A stretch of 50,280 bases of DNA from the NCBI GenBank assembly GCA_017622925.1, contig JAGAQC010000061.1, positions 1 to 50,280 of the forward strand. Direction: 5' to 3'. The translations under genes were made by a program, and so were the position numbers. Shown one piece after another: positions 1 through 7,801 of this stretch. The stretch comes from Ruminococcus sp. (GTDB taxonomy: Bacteria; Bacillota; Clostridia; Oscillospirales; Ruminococcaceae). The notes under the pieces were generated by a model. It did no database searches. It was not told the origin of the DNA and saw only the letters and a program-made list of their open reading frames with translations. How positions within the stretch are numbered: position 1 is the stretch's first letter; every line of letters starts with the position of its first letter.

Positions 1-334
1 CGGCTTGCTTTTTGAACCTTCAGGCGTTTGATTTTAAACGAGATTTTTCTCGTATTTCCGCTAATTGTTGTGTTGAAAAACGTTCAGATGGCATTAGAAT
101 GCAAATGTCTGCTTTTATGTTAGGTTAGTGCATATGGGGCAACGCCCCGCAAAGCGTTTAAGCGCTCCGCAAAGGGTGAATTTCAAAACAGTCCGCAGGA
201 ATGTTTTGAAAGAGGGAACGCCCTGCAAGAGAGGGCGTTCCCTTAAAAAAGACAAGCAAATTTTGTGATACTTGATTTTTTTAAAAGAAAATGCTATAAT
301 AATACACAGATTATAAATTTATGGAGGAAGTTAT
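1..334. other. Left-edge intergenic region with three hairpins
   Basis: No gene is called here. Frame 3 is open from the window edge to a TAG at 126-128 (about 41 codons), so the tail of an upstream gene cannot be excluded, but nothing in it is recognisable. Three hairpins follow in a row: GGGGC/GCCCC at 136-148, a perfect 10-bp stem (TTTCAAAACA with its complement) at 181-211, and a perfect 12-bp stem (AGGGAACGCCCT with its complement, 7-nt loop) at 213-243. The last is followed by an A-rich rather than T-rich run on the plus strand. Confidence 0.5.
272..300 (+). promoter_or_regulatory. sigma-A-type promoter of the DUF3877-like gene
   Basis: The -35 box is TTGATT at 272-277 and the -10 box is TATAAT at 295-300, separated by 17 bp. 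It lies 34 bp before the start codon at 335, which has a GGAGG ribosome site. Confidence 0.6.
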
Positions 335-871
335 ATGGATCTTGCAAGACTTGAAAAAAATCTTACCGATAATATAAAAGAAGCCCAGCTTAAACTCGGC
401 TTCGATGATCGTCCCATGAGCCTGAATTACACGTCCGATTCGTTAAGGAGACTTCTGGGCGCAGAACCCACAAACGACGTATTGTCGCAATTTGCGGACT
501 TCGCTTTACCTCGTTTGGGAAAGCTTTCCTTTCGGGAAATAAAGGGCGGTATCTGCATAACGATACCTGCCGAGGGAACTTCTTATGTAAATAATTTGAC
601 GGGCTATGATTTTCTTGAAGAACTGATAAAAACGGTCGGCAGGCACGGTATTTTTATGGCGGACGTTATCGCCGTTTTTAAGCGATATTCCGATAACGCC
701 GTTATAGAGGACAGCAAGGCGGAGGATTTTGATATTCTTGCATATTTCCCCGATAAGCGACCCGACGAGTATTTTTATTGCCTTACGGAAGAACCGTGTA
801 TCGACGGCGGATGTCACGTCATATATCACAGATTTATACGTGAGGATTTTGAGGAGCTGTTTGCTGATTGA
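335..871 (+). CDS. Conserved hypothetical protein, DUF3877-like
   Basis: This is a 178-residue soluble protein with no signal peptide or membrane segment. The N-terminus (MDLARLEKNL, a helical segment, then a G-L-x-Y-x-like lead) and the acidic, aromatic C-terminus (EYFYCLTEEPCIDGG, then HRF) remind me of the DUF3877 family of Clostridia. I name the family from memory and with limited certainty. The function is unknown. The start at 335 is supported by GGAGG eight bases upstream and by a clear promoter. The gene stands alone and converges on the rubrerythrin gene, with which it shares a bidirectional terminator at 878-916. Confidence 0.6.
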   Translation: MDLARLEKNLTDNIKEAQLKLGFDDRPMSLNYTSDSLRRLLGAEPTNDVLSQFADFALPRLGKLSFREIKGGICITIPAEGTSYVNNLTGYDFLEELIKTVGRHGIFMADVIAVFKRYSDNAVIEDSKAEDFDILAYFPDKRPDEYFYCLTEEPCIDGGCHVIYHRFIREDFEELFAD

Positions 872-877
872 CCAAAC

Positions 878-916
878 AAAAGCCACGCAGAACACGAAAG
901 TTCCGCGCGGCTTTTT
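878..916. terminator. Bidirectional terminator between DUF3877-like gene and rubrerythrin
   Basis: A stem forms between AAAGCCACGC (879-888) and GCGCGGCTTT (905-914), with one internal mismatch. A-runs and T-runs flank it on both sides, so it can serve both convergent genes. Confidence 0.65.
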
Positions 917-935
917 AATTATAAGTATGGTCGAA

Positions 936-1487
936 TTAACCGAAATATCTCTTGAGAAGCCCCTCGAAAGCCTTGCCGTGGCGAGCCTCGTCCTTAGCCA
1001 TCTCGTGAACTGTATCATGGATAGCGTCAAGGTTCAGCTCCTTAGCTCTCTTTGCGAGATCGAGCTTGCCCTGAGTTGCGCCGTGTTCTGCTGCAACTCT
1101 CTTTTCAAGGTTTTCCTTTGTTGAAGCGGAAACAACATCTCCGAGCAGTTCCGCAAACTTAGCGGCATGTTCTGCCTCCTCGTAAGCAGCCTTTTCCCAG
1201 TAGAGACCGATCTCGGGATAACCCTCTCTGTGAGCAACTCTTGCCATAGCAAGGTACATGCCGACCTCTGTGCATTCGCCCGAGAAGTTAGCTTTAAGAC
1301 CCTCGATGATCTCGGTATCTGTTACCGCCTTTGCGATACCTACCTCATGCTCGCAAGCGAAAGTGAGCTTGCCGTCCTCTTTCTTTTCGATGAACTTAGA
1401 GCCGGGAACGCCGCACTGAGGGCATTTTTCGGGAGCTGAATCTCCCTCGTGAACGTAACCGCATACGGGACATACATATTTAGCCAT
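936..1487 (-). CDS. rbr: Reverse rubrerythrin (NADH peroxidase type)
   Basis: This 183-residue oxidative-stress protein should reduce hydrogen peroxide in the cytoplasm of an anaerobe, with electrons from NADH passed through rubredoxin partners (family knowledge). The rubredoxin-like Fe(SCys)4 domain is at the N-terminus (Cys6, Cys9, Cys22, Cys25), which is the inverted order of reverse rubrerythrins. The C-terminal part is the ferritin-like diiron domain, with conserved glutamates ([15 protein letters not shown]) and a final DEARHGKAF motif. The start at 1487 follows a GGAGG site nine bases upstream; a longer frame to 1523 has no ribosome site. A short GGGTC/GACCC hairpin lies in the leader. 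It is monocistronic and converges on the upstream gene. Confidence 0.93.
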   Translation of the reverse strand: MAKYVCPVCGYVHEGDSAPEKCPQCGVPGSKFIEKKEDGKLTFACEHEVGIAKAVTDTEIIEGLKANFSGECTEVGMYLAMARVAHREGYPEIGLYWEKAAYEEAEHAAKFAELLGDVVSASTKENLEKRVAAEHGATQGKLDLAKRAKELNLDAIHDTVHEMAKDEARHGKAFEGLLKRYFG

Positions 1488-1572
1488 AATAAAAACCTCC
1501 ATTTTTTGTTCGGGTCGATCCAAGACCCTTAAAATTCATTATAAACAACTGCCGAATTTTCAGCGGCTGTGA

Positions 1573-1836
1573 TTATACGCTGTGTTTAACTCTGTCGCGT
1601 TCCTCTGCACGCTTGCCGTTGTTGAAGCGGTCGAGAGTGCCGACAAGATAGCCTGTGATACGGCGTACACGGTCGAACGGAATATCCGCAAAGTCGAATT
1701 TAAGGTCAACGTAATCGCCGTCCGCCGTGACTGTCATTTCTCTGATAGTTCTGTCGGGATATTTTTTCATTCCGTAGTCGATGTATGCGTCTATCTCCTG
1801 CTGTGGGAGCTGTTCGCCTATGATATTTACTTTCAT
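1573..1836 (-). CDS. Small protein resembling the C-terminal tail associated with anaerobic ribonucleotide reductase (NrdD-like)
   Basis: The 87-residue protein begins MKVNIIGEQLPQQEID and ends with RRITGYLVGTLDRFNNGKRAEERDRVKHSV-like residues (last 30). The pattern arginine-(V/I)TGY-...-R-x-N-x-GK-...-R-x-K-H resembles the extreme C-terminus of class III ribonucleotide reductases and small proteins annotated beside nrdD in Clostridia. No zinc CxxC pair or glycyl-radical motif is present, so it is not itself a reductase. The start at 1836 follows a clear AGGAGG site eight bases away; the frame upstream to 1899 lacks one. No nrdD or nrdG gene lies within the window, so it is an orphan here. 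The functional link is inference. Confidence 0.55.
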   Translation of the reverse strand: MKVNIIGEQLPQQEIDAYIDYGMKKYPDRTIREMTVTADGDYVDLKFDFADIPFDRVRRITGYLVGTLDRFNNGKRAEERDRVKHSV

Positions 1837-1925
1837 ATGATCTGCCTCCTGATATTGGAAATATTGGGCAAAGGTTTCAAGAGATTTCCGCGGTATCATC
1901 TTGTTCTTATATCGTTCATGAGAAT

Positions 1926-2179
1926 CAATTTTAATATTACAGTAAGCTTATACAGAAGATTCTGTTTCCTTTTACTTTCTGTTAAAGAGGTAACTCTCGG
2001 TGTCCGTTCTCGTGAATTGGACTGTGGCAATCATGGAGAATAACAGTATCATATTAATTTGGAGATTGCCGCAGTCCAATTCACGACAACAGAGATTCCA
2101 AAGGGGTCACCCCTTTGGCAGGGGGTGCAGGGGGACAGAGTCCCCTTGCGTAAGCTTCCTGTCATAACATTAAAAATTG
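1926..2179 (+). repeat. Dispersed structured repeat, family R1, copy 1
   Basis: A 254-bp element with nested symmetry. The outer arms are 1926-1950 and 2151-2179, imperfectly complementary around the shared core TAAGCTT. Next inside is a GGTAACTC-type block (1989-1996). A 22-bp inverted repeat follows (2011-2032 with 2064-2085, one mismatch). The conserved tail begins GACAACAGAGATTCCAAAGG, with a CCAAAGGGG/CCCCTTTGG hairpin at 2098-2118 and a GGGGAC/GTCCCC hairpin at 2131-2145. The other copies are at 11656, 24387 and 48743. Direct repeats flanking this copy are not evident. Confidence 0.8.
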
Positions 2180-2206
2180 ATTTCCGTGAAATCGTCAGCC
2201 GAGGGC

Positions 2207-2235
2207 TTGACTTTTTATGTCTTTTATTGTATCAT
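2207..2235 (+). promoter_or_regulatory. Promoter of the Crp/Fnr gene
   Basis: The -35 box is TTGACT at 2207-2212 and the -10 box is TATCAT at 2230-2235, with 17 bp between. The expected transcription start is near 2242, just before the palindrome at 2253. Confidence 0.5.
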
Positions 2236-2252
2236 AATATTATAAAAAAATC

Positions 2253-2268
2253 TGTTGCAATTGCAACA
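2253..2268. promoter_or_regulatory. Perfect palindromic operator candidate before the Crp/Fnr gene
   Basis: TGTTGCAATTGCAACA is a perfect 16-bp palindrome lying between the promoter and the start codon at 2282, touching the ribosome site AAGGAG. Its place suggests negative autoregulation by the encoded Crp/Fnr protein (inference). The half-site TGTTGCAA recurs at the -35 region of several promoters in the window. Confidence 0.5.
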
Positions 2269-2281
2269 AAGGAGCGATTTT

Positions 2282-2947
2282 ATGTTACCCGAGGATAACA
2301 TTCTATTTAAAGGTATTGACAAGGAGAACTGCCGCAGAATGATCGAGTGCTTCAATGCGGAGGTAAAAAAATTCCGCGCAGGGAGCTGTATTGCCGACTG
2401 CACGGTGCAGGGGGACAAGATAGGCATAATTCTGAGCGGCTGTGCGGACGTGGTTCGCTACGATGTAAACGGAGTGCGGACGATAATCGAAAACTTAGGG
2501 GAGCAGGGGATATTCGGAGAATTTTTCACTTACCCTGCCTCCAAACGGAGCTACACGGAAATAGTTGCGGAAAAGGACTGCGAGATATTTTTTGTACGCC
2601 GTTCGGAGCTTGTGAAACGCTGTGAAAAGGCATGCCGCTGTCATTCTATGGTCGTAGAGAATATGCTGGAGCTTATGACGGAAAAAGCGGTCTCCCTGAG
2701 CGAGCGTATAGAGGTTCTGAGCCAGCGCACGATAGAGGGGAAGCTTATCAGCTTTCTGCAAATAACAGAGGATAAAACAGCCGAGGGGAAAACGCCCCGT
2801 ATACCTTTTTCCACAACTGCGCTTTCTGACTATCTGTGCGTGAACCGAAGCGCATTGCAAAGAGAGATAGCAAAGCTGAAAAAAACAGGCGTTCTGACAA
2901 TTTCCAAGCGGAAATTCAGACTTTCGGTGAATCCTGAGAATGTGTAA
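2282..2947 (+). CDS. Crp/Fnr-family transcriptional regulator
   Basis: The 221-residue protein has an N-terminal cyclic-nucleotide-binding-like beta-roll (about residues 10-125, with the typical IGIILSGCADVVRYD strand pair), a dimerisation helix (about 125-150) and a C-terminal winged helix (about 165-215) whose recognition region reads TTALSDYLCVNRSALQREI. Several cysteines occur in the effector domain, but there is no clear Fnr-type N-terminal cluster, so the signal is unknown. The start at 2282 is chosen because AAGGAG lies eight bases upstream; the longer frame from 2255 begins inside the palindrome. The gene is monocistronic and is likely autoregulated through the palindrome at 2253-2268. 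Confidence 0.88.
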   Translation: MLPEDNILFKGIDKENCRRMIECFNAEVKKFRAGSCIADCTVQGDKIGIILSGCADVVRYDVNGVRTIIENLGEQGIFGEFFTYPASKRSYTEIVAEKDCEIFFVRRSELVKRCEKACRCHSMVVENMLELMTEKAVSLSERIEVLSQRTIEGKLISFLQITEDKTAEGKTPRIPFSTTALSDYLCVNRSALQREIAKLKKTGVLTISKRKFRLSVNPENV

Positions 2948-3238
2948 AGTTTTAGTAGGCAGATGAATTTTGTAGGGGACGGCGCCCTCGACGTCCCGTT
3001 TTCGGACTGTAAATGCCACCCCTACTTGACACATACGAATCCTGAAAATTCAATTGACATATAGCGGCGAGCCGCCGCAGGCATTGCCGACCGTATTCTT
3101 ATGAACGGGATATGCGTCCCCGAAGCCGCAATTCGCAGGAAATGGTAAATAACAAAGGTTGCGTGTCGCCGCATCCGATTCACGTTACCACTCGCAAACT
3201 CGTTAATTTTGTGAAGTTGAAATTTTTTTCCGCGACTA
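2948..3238. other. Intergenic stretch with repeat remnants between Crp/Fnr gene and uppP
   Basis: It holds a shortened GC-rich inverted-repeat element (2967-3025), a GCGGC/GCCGC hairpin at 3064-3078, and a degenerate copy of the hairpin-promoter repeat (3159-3267). No open frame on either strand looks coding. Confidence 0.55.
2967..3025 (+). repeat. GC-rich inverted-repeat element (family E), internally deleted copy
   Basis: It starts like the full element at 35542-35627 (TGTAGGGGACGGCGCC, then GACGTCCCGTTTT) and runs to a CACCCC at the element centre. It then jumps to the terminal TAC. The second arm is missing, as if lost between two CCCC runs. Confidence 0.7.
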
Positions 3239-3267
3239 TTGCTTTTTGGAAGCTAATATGATATAAT
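3159..3267 (+). promoter_or_regulatory. Hairpin-promoter repeat (family F), copy 1: promoter of uppP
   Basis: A GCGTGTCGCCGCATCC hairpin block (3161-3176) is followed by CTCGCAAACTCG (3191-3202) and an AAATTTTTTTCC block. The sigma-A promoter then has -35 TTGCTT at 3239-3244, a 17-bp spacer and -10 TATAAT at 3262-3267. The same order of blocks occurs at 8210-8303 and 41536-41645. Confidence 0.7.
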
Positions 3268-3313
3268 AATTATTATCATTAATAAAACGCATTTATTGAA
3301 GAAAGGAAAAATT

Positions 3314-4186
3314 ATGATCTGGGAATTTATTAAATCTTTTATTCTCGGCGTTGTCGAGGGTATAACAGAATGGCTGCCTGTCAGCAGTACGGGACATCTC
3401 ATTCTTGTGGACGAATTTTTGCAGTTGAAAGTCAGCGATGATACGGAAATAAACGACTCTTTTATCAGTATGTTCAATGTTGTGATACAACTTGGAGCTA
3501 TAATGGCTGTAGTGGTTATTTTTTGGAAAAAGCTGTTCCCGTTCGGCAAGAAAAACAACGCTCACCCGTTTAAGCAGGAGGGCGTGGGCGCATACATAAA
3601 AGCGGACATAATGCAGATGTGGTTCAAGGTGCTTGTTGCGTGTATCCCTGCGGCGGTCATCGGTCTTATTCTGGACGAATGGATCGACGAGCATTTCTAT
3701 AATCCGTGGGTAGTTGCGATAGCTCTTATCGTGTTCGGCGTGGCGTTTATCGTTATTGAAAATCGCAATAAACACACTACTGCGAAGATAAATTCCATAG
3801 ATGAGCTTACATACAGATCGGCTCTGATAATCGGCGGATTTCAGCTTATAGCGGCTCTTTTCCCCGGAACGTCCAGATCGGGTTCGACCATTGTCGGCGC
3901 ATTGATGATAGGAATTTCGAGAACCGTTGCGGCTGAGTTCACCTTTTATCTTGCAGTTCCCGTAATGTTCGGAGCAAGTCTGCTGAAACTTCTCAAATAT
4001 GACGGCGGATTCAACGGTACGCAGATCGGAATACTTGCAGTCGGTATGATAGTTGCCTTTGCAGTTTCTATTTTCGTTATCAAATTCCTTATGGACTATA
4101 TCAAGAAGCACGATTTCAAGGTGTTCGGCTGGTACAGAATCGTACTCGGCGCACTGGTTCTCGGTTACTTTGCATTGGTTAAATGA
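3314..4186 (+). CDS. uppP: Undecaprenyl-diphosphatase UppP/BacA
   Basis: This 290-residue integral membrane enzyme dephosphorylates undecaprenyl diphosphate so the lipid carrier can re-enter peptidoglycan synthesis; it is also associated with bacitracin resistance. The two family signatures are intact: EGITEWLPVSSTGH at residues 15-28, and PGTSRSG in the second half (near residue 180). Seven to eight hydrophobic segments are visible. The start at 3314 has AAAGGA eight bases upstream; the frame beginning at 3296 has no ribosome site. It is transcribed alone from the repeat-derived promoter at 3239-3267 and ends at the hairpin at 4203-4228. Confidence 0.97.
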   Translation: MIWEFIKSFILGVVEGITEWLPVSSTGHLILVDEFLQLKVSDDTEINDSFISMFNVVIQLGAIMAVVVIFWKKLFPFGKKNNAHPFKQEGVGAYIKADIMQMWFKVLVACIPAAVIGLILDEWIDEHFYNPWVVAIALIVFGVAFIVIENRNKHTTAKINSIDELTYRSALIIGGFQLIAALFPGTSRSGSTIVGALMIGISRTVAAEFTFYLAVPVMFGASLLKLLKYDGGFNGTQIGILAVGMIVAFAVSIFVIKFLMDYIKKHDFKVFGWYRIVLGALVLGYFALVK

Positions 4187-4202
4187 TAATCACAATAATC
4201 AG

Positions 4203-4228
4203 GCGGACAAGAAATTGTCCGCTTTTTT
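4203..4228 (+). terminator. Terminator of uppP
   Basis: The stem is GCGGACAA (4203-4210) with TTGTCCGC (4215-4222), a GAAA loop, and six Ts. Confidence 0.9.
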
Positions 4229-4238
4229 ATAAAAACTA

Positions 4239-4267
4239 TTGCAAAATAATGAAATATTTGTTATAAT
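4239..4267 (+). promoter_or_regulatory. Promoter of the GH3 gene
   Basis: The -35 box is TTGCAA at 4239-4244 and the -10 box is TATAAT at 4262-4267, with a 17-bp spacer, 30 bp before the start codon. Confidence 0.8.
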
Positions 4268-4297
4268 TAGAGTGCCAATAAACAAAAGCGAGGTTTT

Positions 4298-7063
4298 ATG
4301 AAAATGAATAAAATACTTGACTGGAATAAATATATGAAACTTGCTGCCGAAACTGTCGCAGAGGGAATTGTCATGCTTAAAAACGACAATTCAGCATTGC
4401 CGCTTAAAAAGAACGAGACTGTCTCGGTTTTCGGTCGCATACAGCTCCACTACTACAAAAGCGGCACAGGCTCGGGCGGAATGGTGAACGTATCAAAGGT
4501 CACGGGCATAGTTGACGGACTTCTTGAAGCGGGCGTAAAGCTGAACGAGGAGCTTCTGAACGTTTACAAAGAATGGGACGAAAAAAATCCTTACGACCTC
4601 GGCTCGGGCTGGGGAGCAGAACCGTGGTCGCAGAAAGAAATGCCGCTTACCGACGAAACGGTGAACAAAGCCGCCGAAACAGGCAGCACCGCAATTGTCA
4701 TAATCGGCAGAACGGCAGGCGAGGAACAGGAGGTCACGCTGAAAGAGGGTTCATACCTGCTGACCGAGCTTGAAAAGGACATGCTGACGAAAGTTCGCAG
4801 AGCCTTTGAAAAAGTGGTCGTGCTGCTGAACGTCGGCGGACTTATCGACATTGAATTTATTGAAAGTCTCGGCGTTGATTCTCTGCTTTATGTATGGCAG
4901 GGAGGAATGACGGGCGGCACTGGTACGGCAATGGTTCTTACAGGAGAAGTATCGCCGTCGGGAAAATTGCCCGATACGATCGCATACAGTATCGAGGACT
5001 ATCCGTCACACCCTTATTTTGGCGATTTGAAGCGGAATTTCTACGTTGAGGATATTTACGTCGGCTACAGATATTTCGATACGTTCGCTCCCGAAAAGGT
5101 GCGTTATCCTTTCGGCTACGGACTTTCCTACACGACCTTTGATAAATACGTTGATACTTCTGCTATTTTTACTAAAAACAGAAACGGAGCAAGATTTGAA
5201 GTATGCGTTAAAAATACGGGAAAATACAGCGGAAAAGAAGTCGTTATGGTATACGTTGAAAAGCCGCAGGGGAAACTCGGTCAGCCGAAAAAAGTTCTCT
5301 GCGGATTTGAGAAAACCAAAACTCTTGCTCCTAATGAAACTCAGAAACTCACGATAGATATTTGGTTAGACGATTTGGCGGCTTACGACGATACGGGCGT
5401 TACGGGTCATAAAAATTGCTGGGTACTTGAAAAGGGCGAATATGTTTTTTATATTGAAAAATCAAAAAGGACTTTAGGCTTTAATATTGAGGTAGTCGAA
5501 ACAAAAGAGGTCAGAAAATGCAGTCAGGCTCTCGCACCCGTTGAGCCTTTCAAGCGTATGGCAAATCACGGTGGACTTGTATTTGAGGACGTTCCGCTCA
5601 GCGAAGTTGACGAACCTGCAAGGCGGCTGAAAAATCTCCCCGAGGAACTTGAATACACGGGCGACAGGGGCATAAAGCTTGCGGACGTTTATTCGGGAAA
5701 AAATACTATAGACGAGTTTATCGCTCAGCTTTCGGACGAGGAGCTTTCCTGCATTATACGCGGCGAGGGAATGGGAAGTCCGAGAGTTACGGCAGGTACT
5801 GCTTCGGCATTCGGCGGAGTTGCGGACTGCCTTACAAAATACGGCATACCTGCGGCATGCTGTTCGGACGGACCTTCGGGAATGCGGCTCGACTGCGGCA
5901 CAAAGGCGTTCAGTCTGCCTAACGGAACGATGATAGCCTCGACCTTTAATAAAGAGCTTGCGGAGGAGCTTTTCGAGCTTATGGGACTTGAAATGGCAGC
6001 CAATAAGGTAGACTGTCTGCTCGGTCCGGGCATGAACATTCACCGCCACCCTTTGAACGGACGTAATTTCGAGTATTTTTCGGAAGACCCGTACCTCACG
6101 GGAACTATGGCGGCGGCTGAACTGAGGGGACTTCACAAGTCGGGCGTTACGGGTACGGTCAAGCATTTCTGCGGCAATAATCAGGAGACTAACCGCCACT
6201 TCATAGATACCGCAGCTTCTGAAAGAGCCTTGTGTGAAATATACCTTAAAGGCTTTGAAATTGCCGTAAAACAGGGAAATGCCGACAGCATAATGACGAC
6301 CTACGGAAAGGTGAACGGCGTGTGGACTGCCGGAAACTTCGATTTGAATACAACGATTTTACGCAATGAATGGGGATTCTCGGGAATTACCATGACCGAC
6401 TGGTGGGCAAATATCAACCGCCGCGGACAAGACGCCGATAAGACCGATTTCGCCGCAATGGCAATGGCGCAGAACGACCTGTATATGGTGTGCGCCGACG
6501 GCGGAAAAAACGGCGACAACACTCTTGAAAGCCTTGAAAACGGCGATTTGAAGCGTTGCGAGCTTCAAAGGAACGCTAAAAATATCTGTAAGTTTCTTCT
6601 TGGGACAAACGCCTTTAAGCGGACGGTCGGAGCAGCCGATACGGTGGAGATAATCGGTCGTCCCGAGGAGGATATTTCCTCGGACGAGCCTGTTGTTTTC
6701 TATGAAATGGACGATAAGCTCACCTTGGATATAAGCGATGTAAAGTCGGAAAAGGGAAAAAATTACAGCTTTGCTTTGACGGTCAATAATCCCGGCTGGT
6801 ATAAGGTGACGGTCACAGCATCGTCCGAACAGAGCGAGCTTGCGCAGATACCCGTCACACTTTTCACTATGGGAACGGCAAACGCCGTATTCACATGGAA
6901 CGGAACAGGCGGCAAGGCGGTCTCTTATTCAAACGAAATTCCAATGTTTTCGCATTTTACGGCAGTACGGCTGTACTTTGCGCAGAACGGTCTTGACATG
7001 ATAAGCATTGATTTTGAAAAGACAGCAAGAACGGACAGACCTATGGACGCAGGGGAGTTTTAG
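4298..7063 (+). CDS. Glycoside hydrolase family 3 beta-glucosidase, permuted domain order
   Basis: This 921-residue enzyme should release glucose from cello-oligosaccharides or related beta-glucosides. It has no signal peptide, so it acts in the cytoplasm on imported oligomers. The usual second GH3 domain (alpha/beta sandwich, about 15-250) and the fibronectin-III-like domain (about 285-390) come first. The catalytic barrel follows (about 455-760), with SDGPSGMRLD, GRNFEYFSEDP, KHFCGNNQE and the nucleophile Asp701 in GITMTDWW. A beta-rich tail (about 790-921) may be a carbohydrate-binding module. This order is known from beta-glucosidases of Ruminococcus albus and Butyrivibrio. The start at 4298 has GAGG nearby; ATG at 4304 is an equally possible start. 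Its own promoter is at 4239-4267. Confidence 0.93.
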   Translation: MKMNKILDWNKYMKLAAETVAEGIVMLKNDNSALPLKKNETVSVFGRIQLHYYKSGTGSGGMVNVSKVTGIVDGLLEAGVKLNEELLNVYKEWDEKNPYDLGSGWGAEPWSQKEMPLTDETVNKAAETGSTAIVIIGRTAGEEQEVTLKEGSYLLTELEKDMLTKVRRAFEKVVVLLNVGGLIDIEFIESLGVDSLLYVWQGGMTGGTGTAMVLTGEVSPSGKLPDTIAYSIEDYPSHPYFGDLKRNFYVEDIYVGYRYFDTFAPEKVRYPFGYGLSYTTFDKYVDTSAIFTKNRNGARFEVCVKNTGKYSGKEVVMVYVEKPQGKLGQPKKVLCGFEKTKTLAPNETQKLTIDIWLDDLAAYDDTGVTGHKNCWVLEKGEYVFYIEKSKRTLGFNIEVVETKEVRKCSQALAPVEPFKRMANHGGLVFEDVPLSEVDEPARRLKNLPEELEYTGDRGIKLADVYSGKNTIDEFIAQLSDEELSCIIRGEGMGSPRVTAGTASAFGGVADCLTKYGIPAACCSDGPSGMRLDCGTKAFSLPNGTMIASTFNKELAEELFELMGLEMAANKVDCLLGPGMNIHRHPLNGRNFEYFSEDPYLTGTMAAAELRGLHKSGVTGTVKHFCGNNQETNRHFIDTAASERALCEIYLKGFEIAVKQGNADSIMTTYGKVNGVWTAGNFDLNTTILRNEWGFSGITMTDWWANINRRGQDADKTDFAAMAMAQNDLYMVCADGGKNGDNTLESLENGDLKRCELQRNAKNICKFLLGTNAFKRTVGAADTVEIIGRPEEDISSDEPVVFYEMDDKLTLDISDVKSEKGKNYSFALTVNNPGWYKVTVTASSEQSELAQIPVTLFTMGTANAVFTWNGTGGKAVSYSNEIPMFSHFTAVRLYFAQNGLDMISIDFEKTARTDRPMDAGEF

Positions 7064-7066
7064 TAA

Positions 7067-7229
7067 TAGACCTCCTTGGAAACTGAAAAGCACGGTCTGA
7101 CTTGTCTTTTTAGCGTTCGGCTTTGCCAGCTTTCCTTGCAATACATACAGTATTCCTGCGGAAATCTGACTTTGCCGAGCGCAAAAAATCCTGCGCCATA
7201 CACCACTTCACAGTTCCCAAGGAGGTCTA
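7067..7229 (+). promoter_or_regulatory. Long hairpin that pairs with the ribosome site of the next gene
   Basis: The arms TAGACCTCCTTGG... (7067-7085) and ...CCAAGGAGGTCTA (7211-7229) are complementary over 19 bp with one mismatch. An inner stem GCGTTCGGC/GCCGAGCGC (7113-7121 with 7174-7182, one G-T pair) and an apical ATAC/GTAT hairpin lie inside. The right arm contains AAGGAGG, the ribosome site of the methyltransferase that starts at 7230, so folding would hide it. It may be a palindromic repeat insertion or a true leader switch. Confidence 0.6.
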
Positions 7230-7796
7230 ATGAACATTAAATTTCTTGCTGAATACATAAAGCACCCGAAAACAGTCGGAGCAGTCGCGCCGAGCAGTAA
7301 ATATCTTGCTGAAAAAATGCTTGAAAATATCGACTTTGAAAACTGTTCTGCTATTGCGGAATACGGAGCGGGTACGGGAATATTCACGGCGGAAGTTATC
7401 AGGCATAAGAAGAAAGATACTAAATTTCTTGTAATAGAGCGTAATGAACGTTTTTACAGGATACTCCGCAGGAAATTTGCAAAATGCAGCAATGTTTTTG
7501 TGATAAACGGCAATGCTCAGGATCTCAGGAAATACATGAAAATGTGCGGCGCGTATCCTGTTGACTATATAATATCGGGACTTCCTTTTGCGTCGCTCCC
7601 ACACGATATATCGGATAGGATTCTTGCGGAGACTAAAAAAATAATTGCAGAAAGCGGCGGAAAGTTCATAACTTTTCAGTATACGCTTTTCAAGCGGAAA
7701 CTTTTTGAGAGATTCTTTGATATTGACGATATTTCTGTTGCGATCCGTAATATTCCGCCTGCTTTTGTACTAACTATGACATCGAAACAGAGGTAA
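7230..7796 (+). CDS. Class I SAM-dependent methyltransferase (phospholipid or KsgA-like family)
   Basis: The 188-residue protein starts with FLAEYIKHPKTVGAVAPSS, a lead typical of small phospholipid N-methyltransferase-like and rRNA-dimethylase-like enzymes. The SAM-binding glycine motif EYGAGTG is at residues 44-50, the acidic end of strand 2 is at VIERN (68-72), and the catalytic-loop motif SGLPF is at 116-120, comparable with the NxPF/NLPY motifs of this fold. The substrate cannot be told from sequence. The start at 7230 follows AAGGAGG by four bases. It forms a two-gene unit with the ArsC-like gene (5-bp gap), and its ribosome site can be sequestered by the upstream hairpin. Confidence 0.8.
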   Translation: MNIKFLAEYIKHPKTVGAVAPSSKYLAEKMLENIDFENCSAIAEYGAGTGIFTAEVIRHKKKDTKFLVIERNERFYRILRRKFAKCSNVFVINGNAQDLRKYMKMCGAYPVDYIISGLPFASLPHDISDRILAETKKIIAESGGKFITFQYTLFKRKLFERFFDIDDISVAIRNIPPAFVLTMTSKQR

Positions 7797-7801
7797 TTAT
7801 T

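Noticed and set aside
1926-2179. Retron (msr-msd) for the R1 repeats
   Set aside because: The nested outer and inner stems look similar in plan, but there is no reverse transcriptase near any copy, and direct repeats flank two copies.
3293-4111. 272-codon minus-strand frame opposite uppP
   Set aside because: Shadow of uppP; charged, repetitive composition and no start signals.
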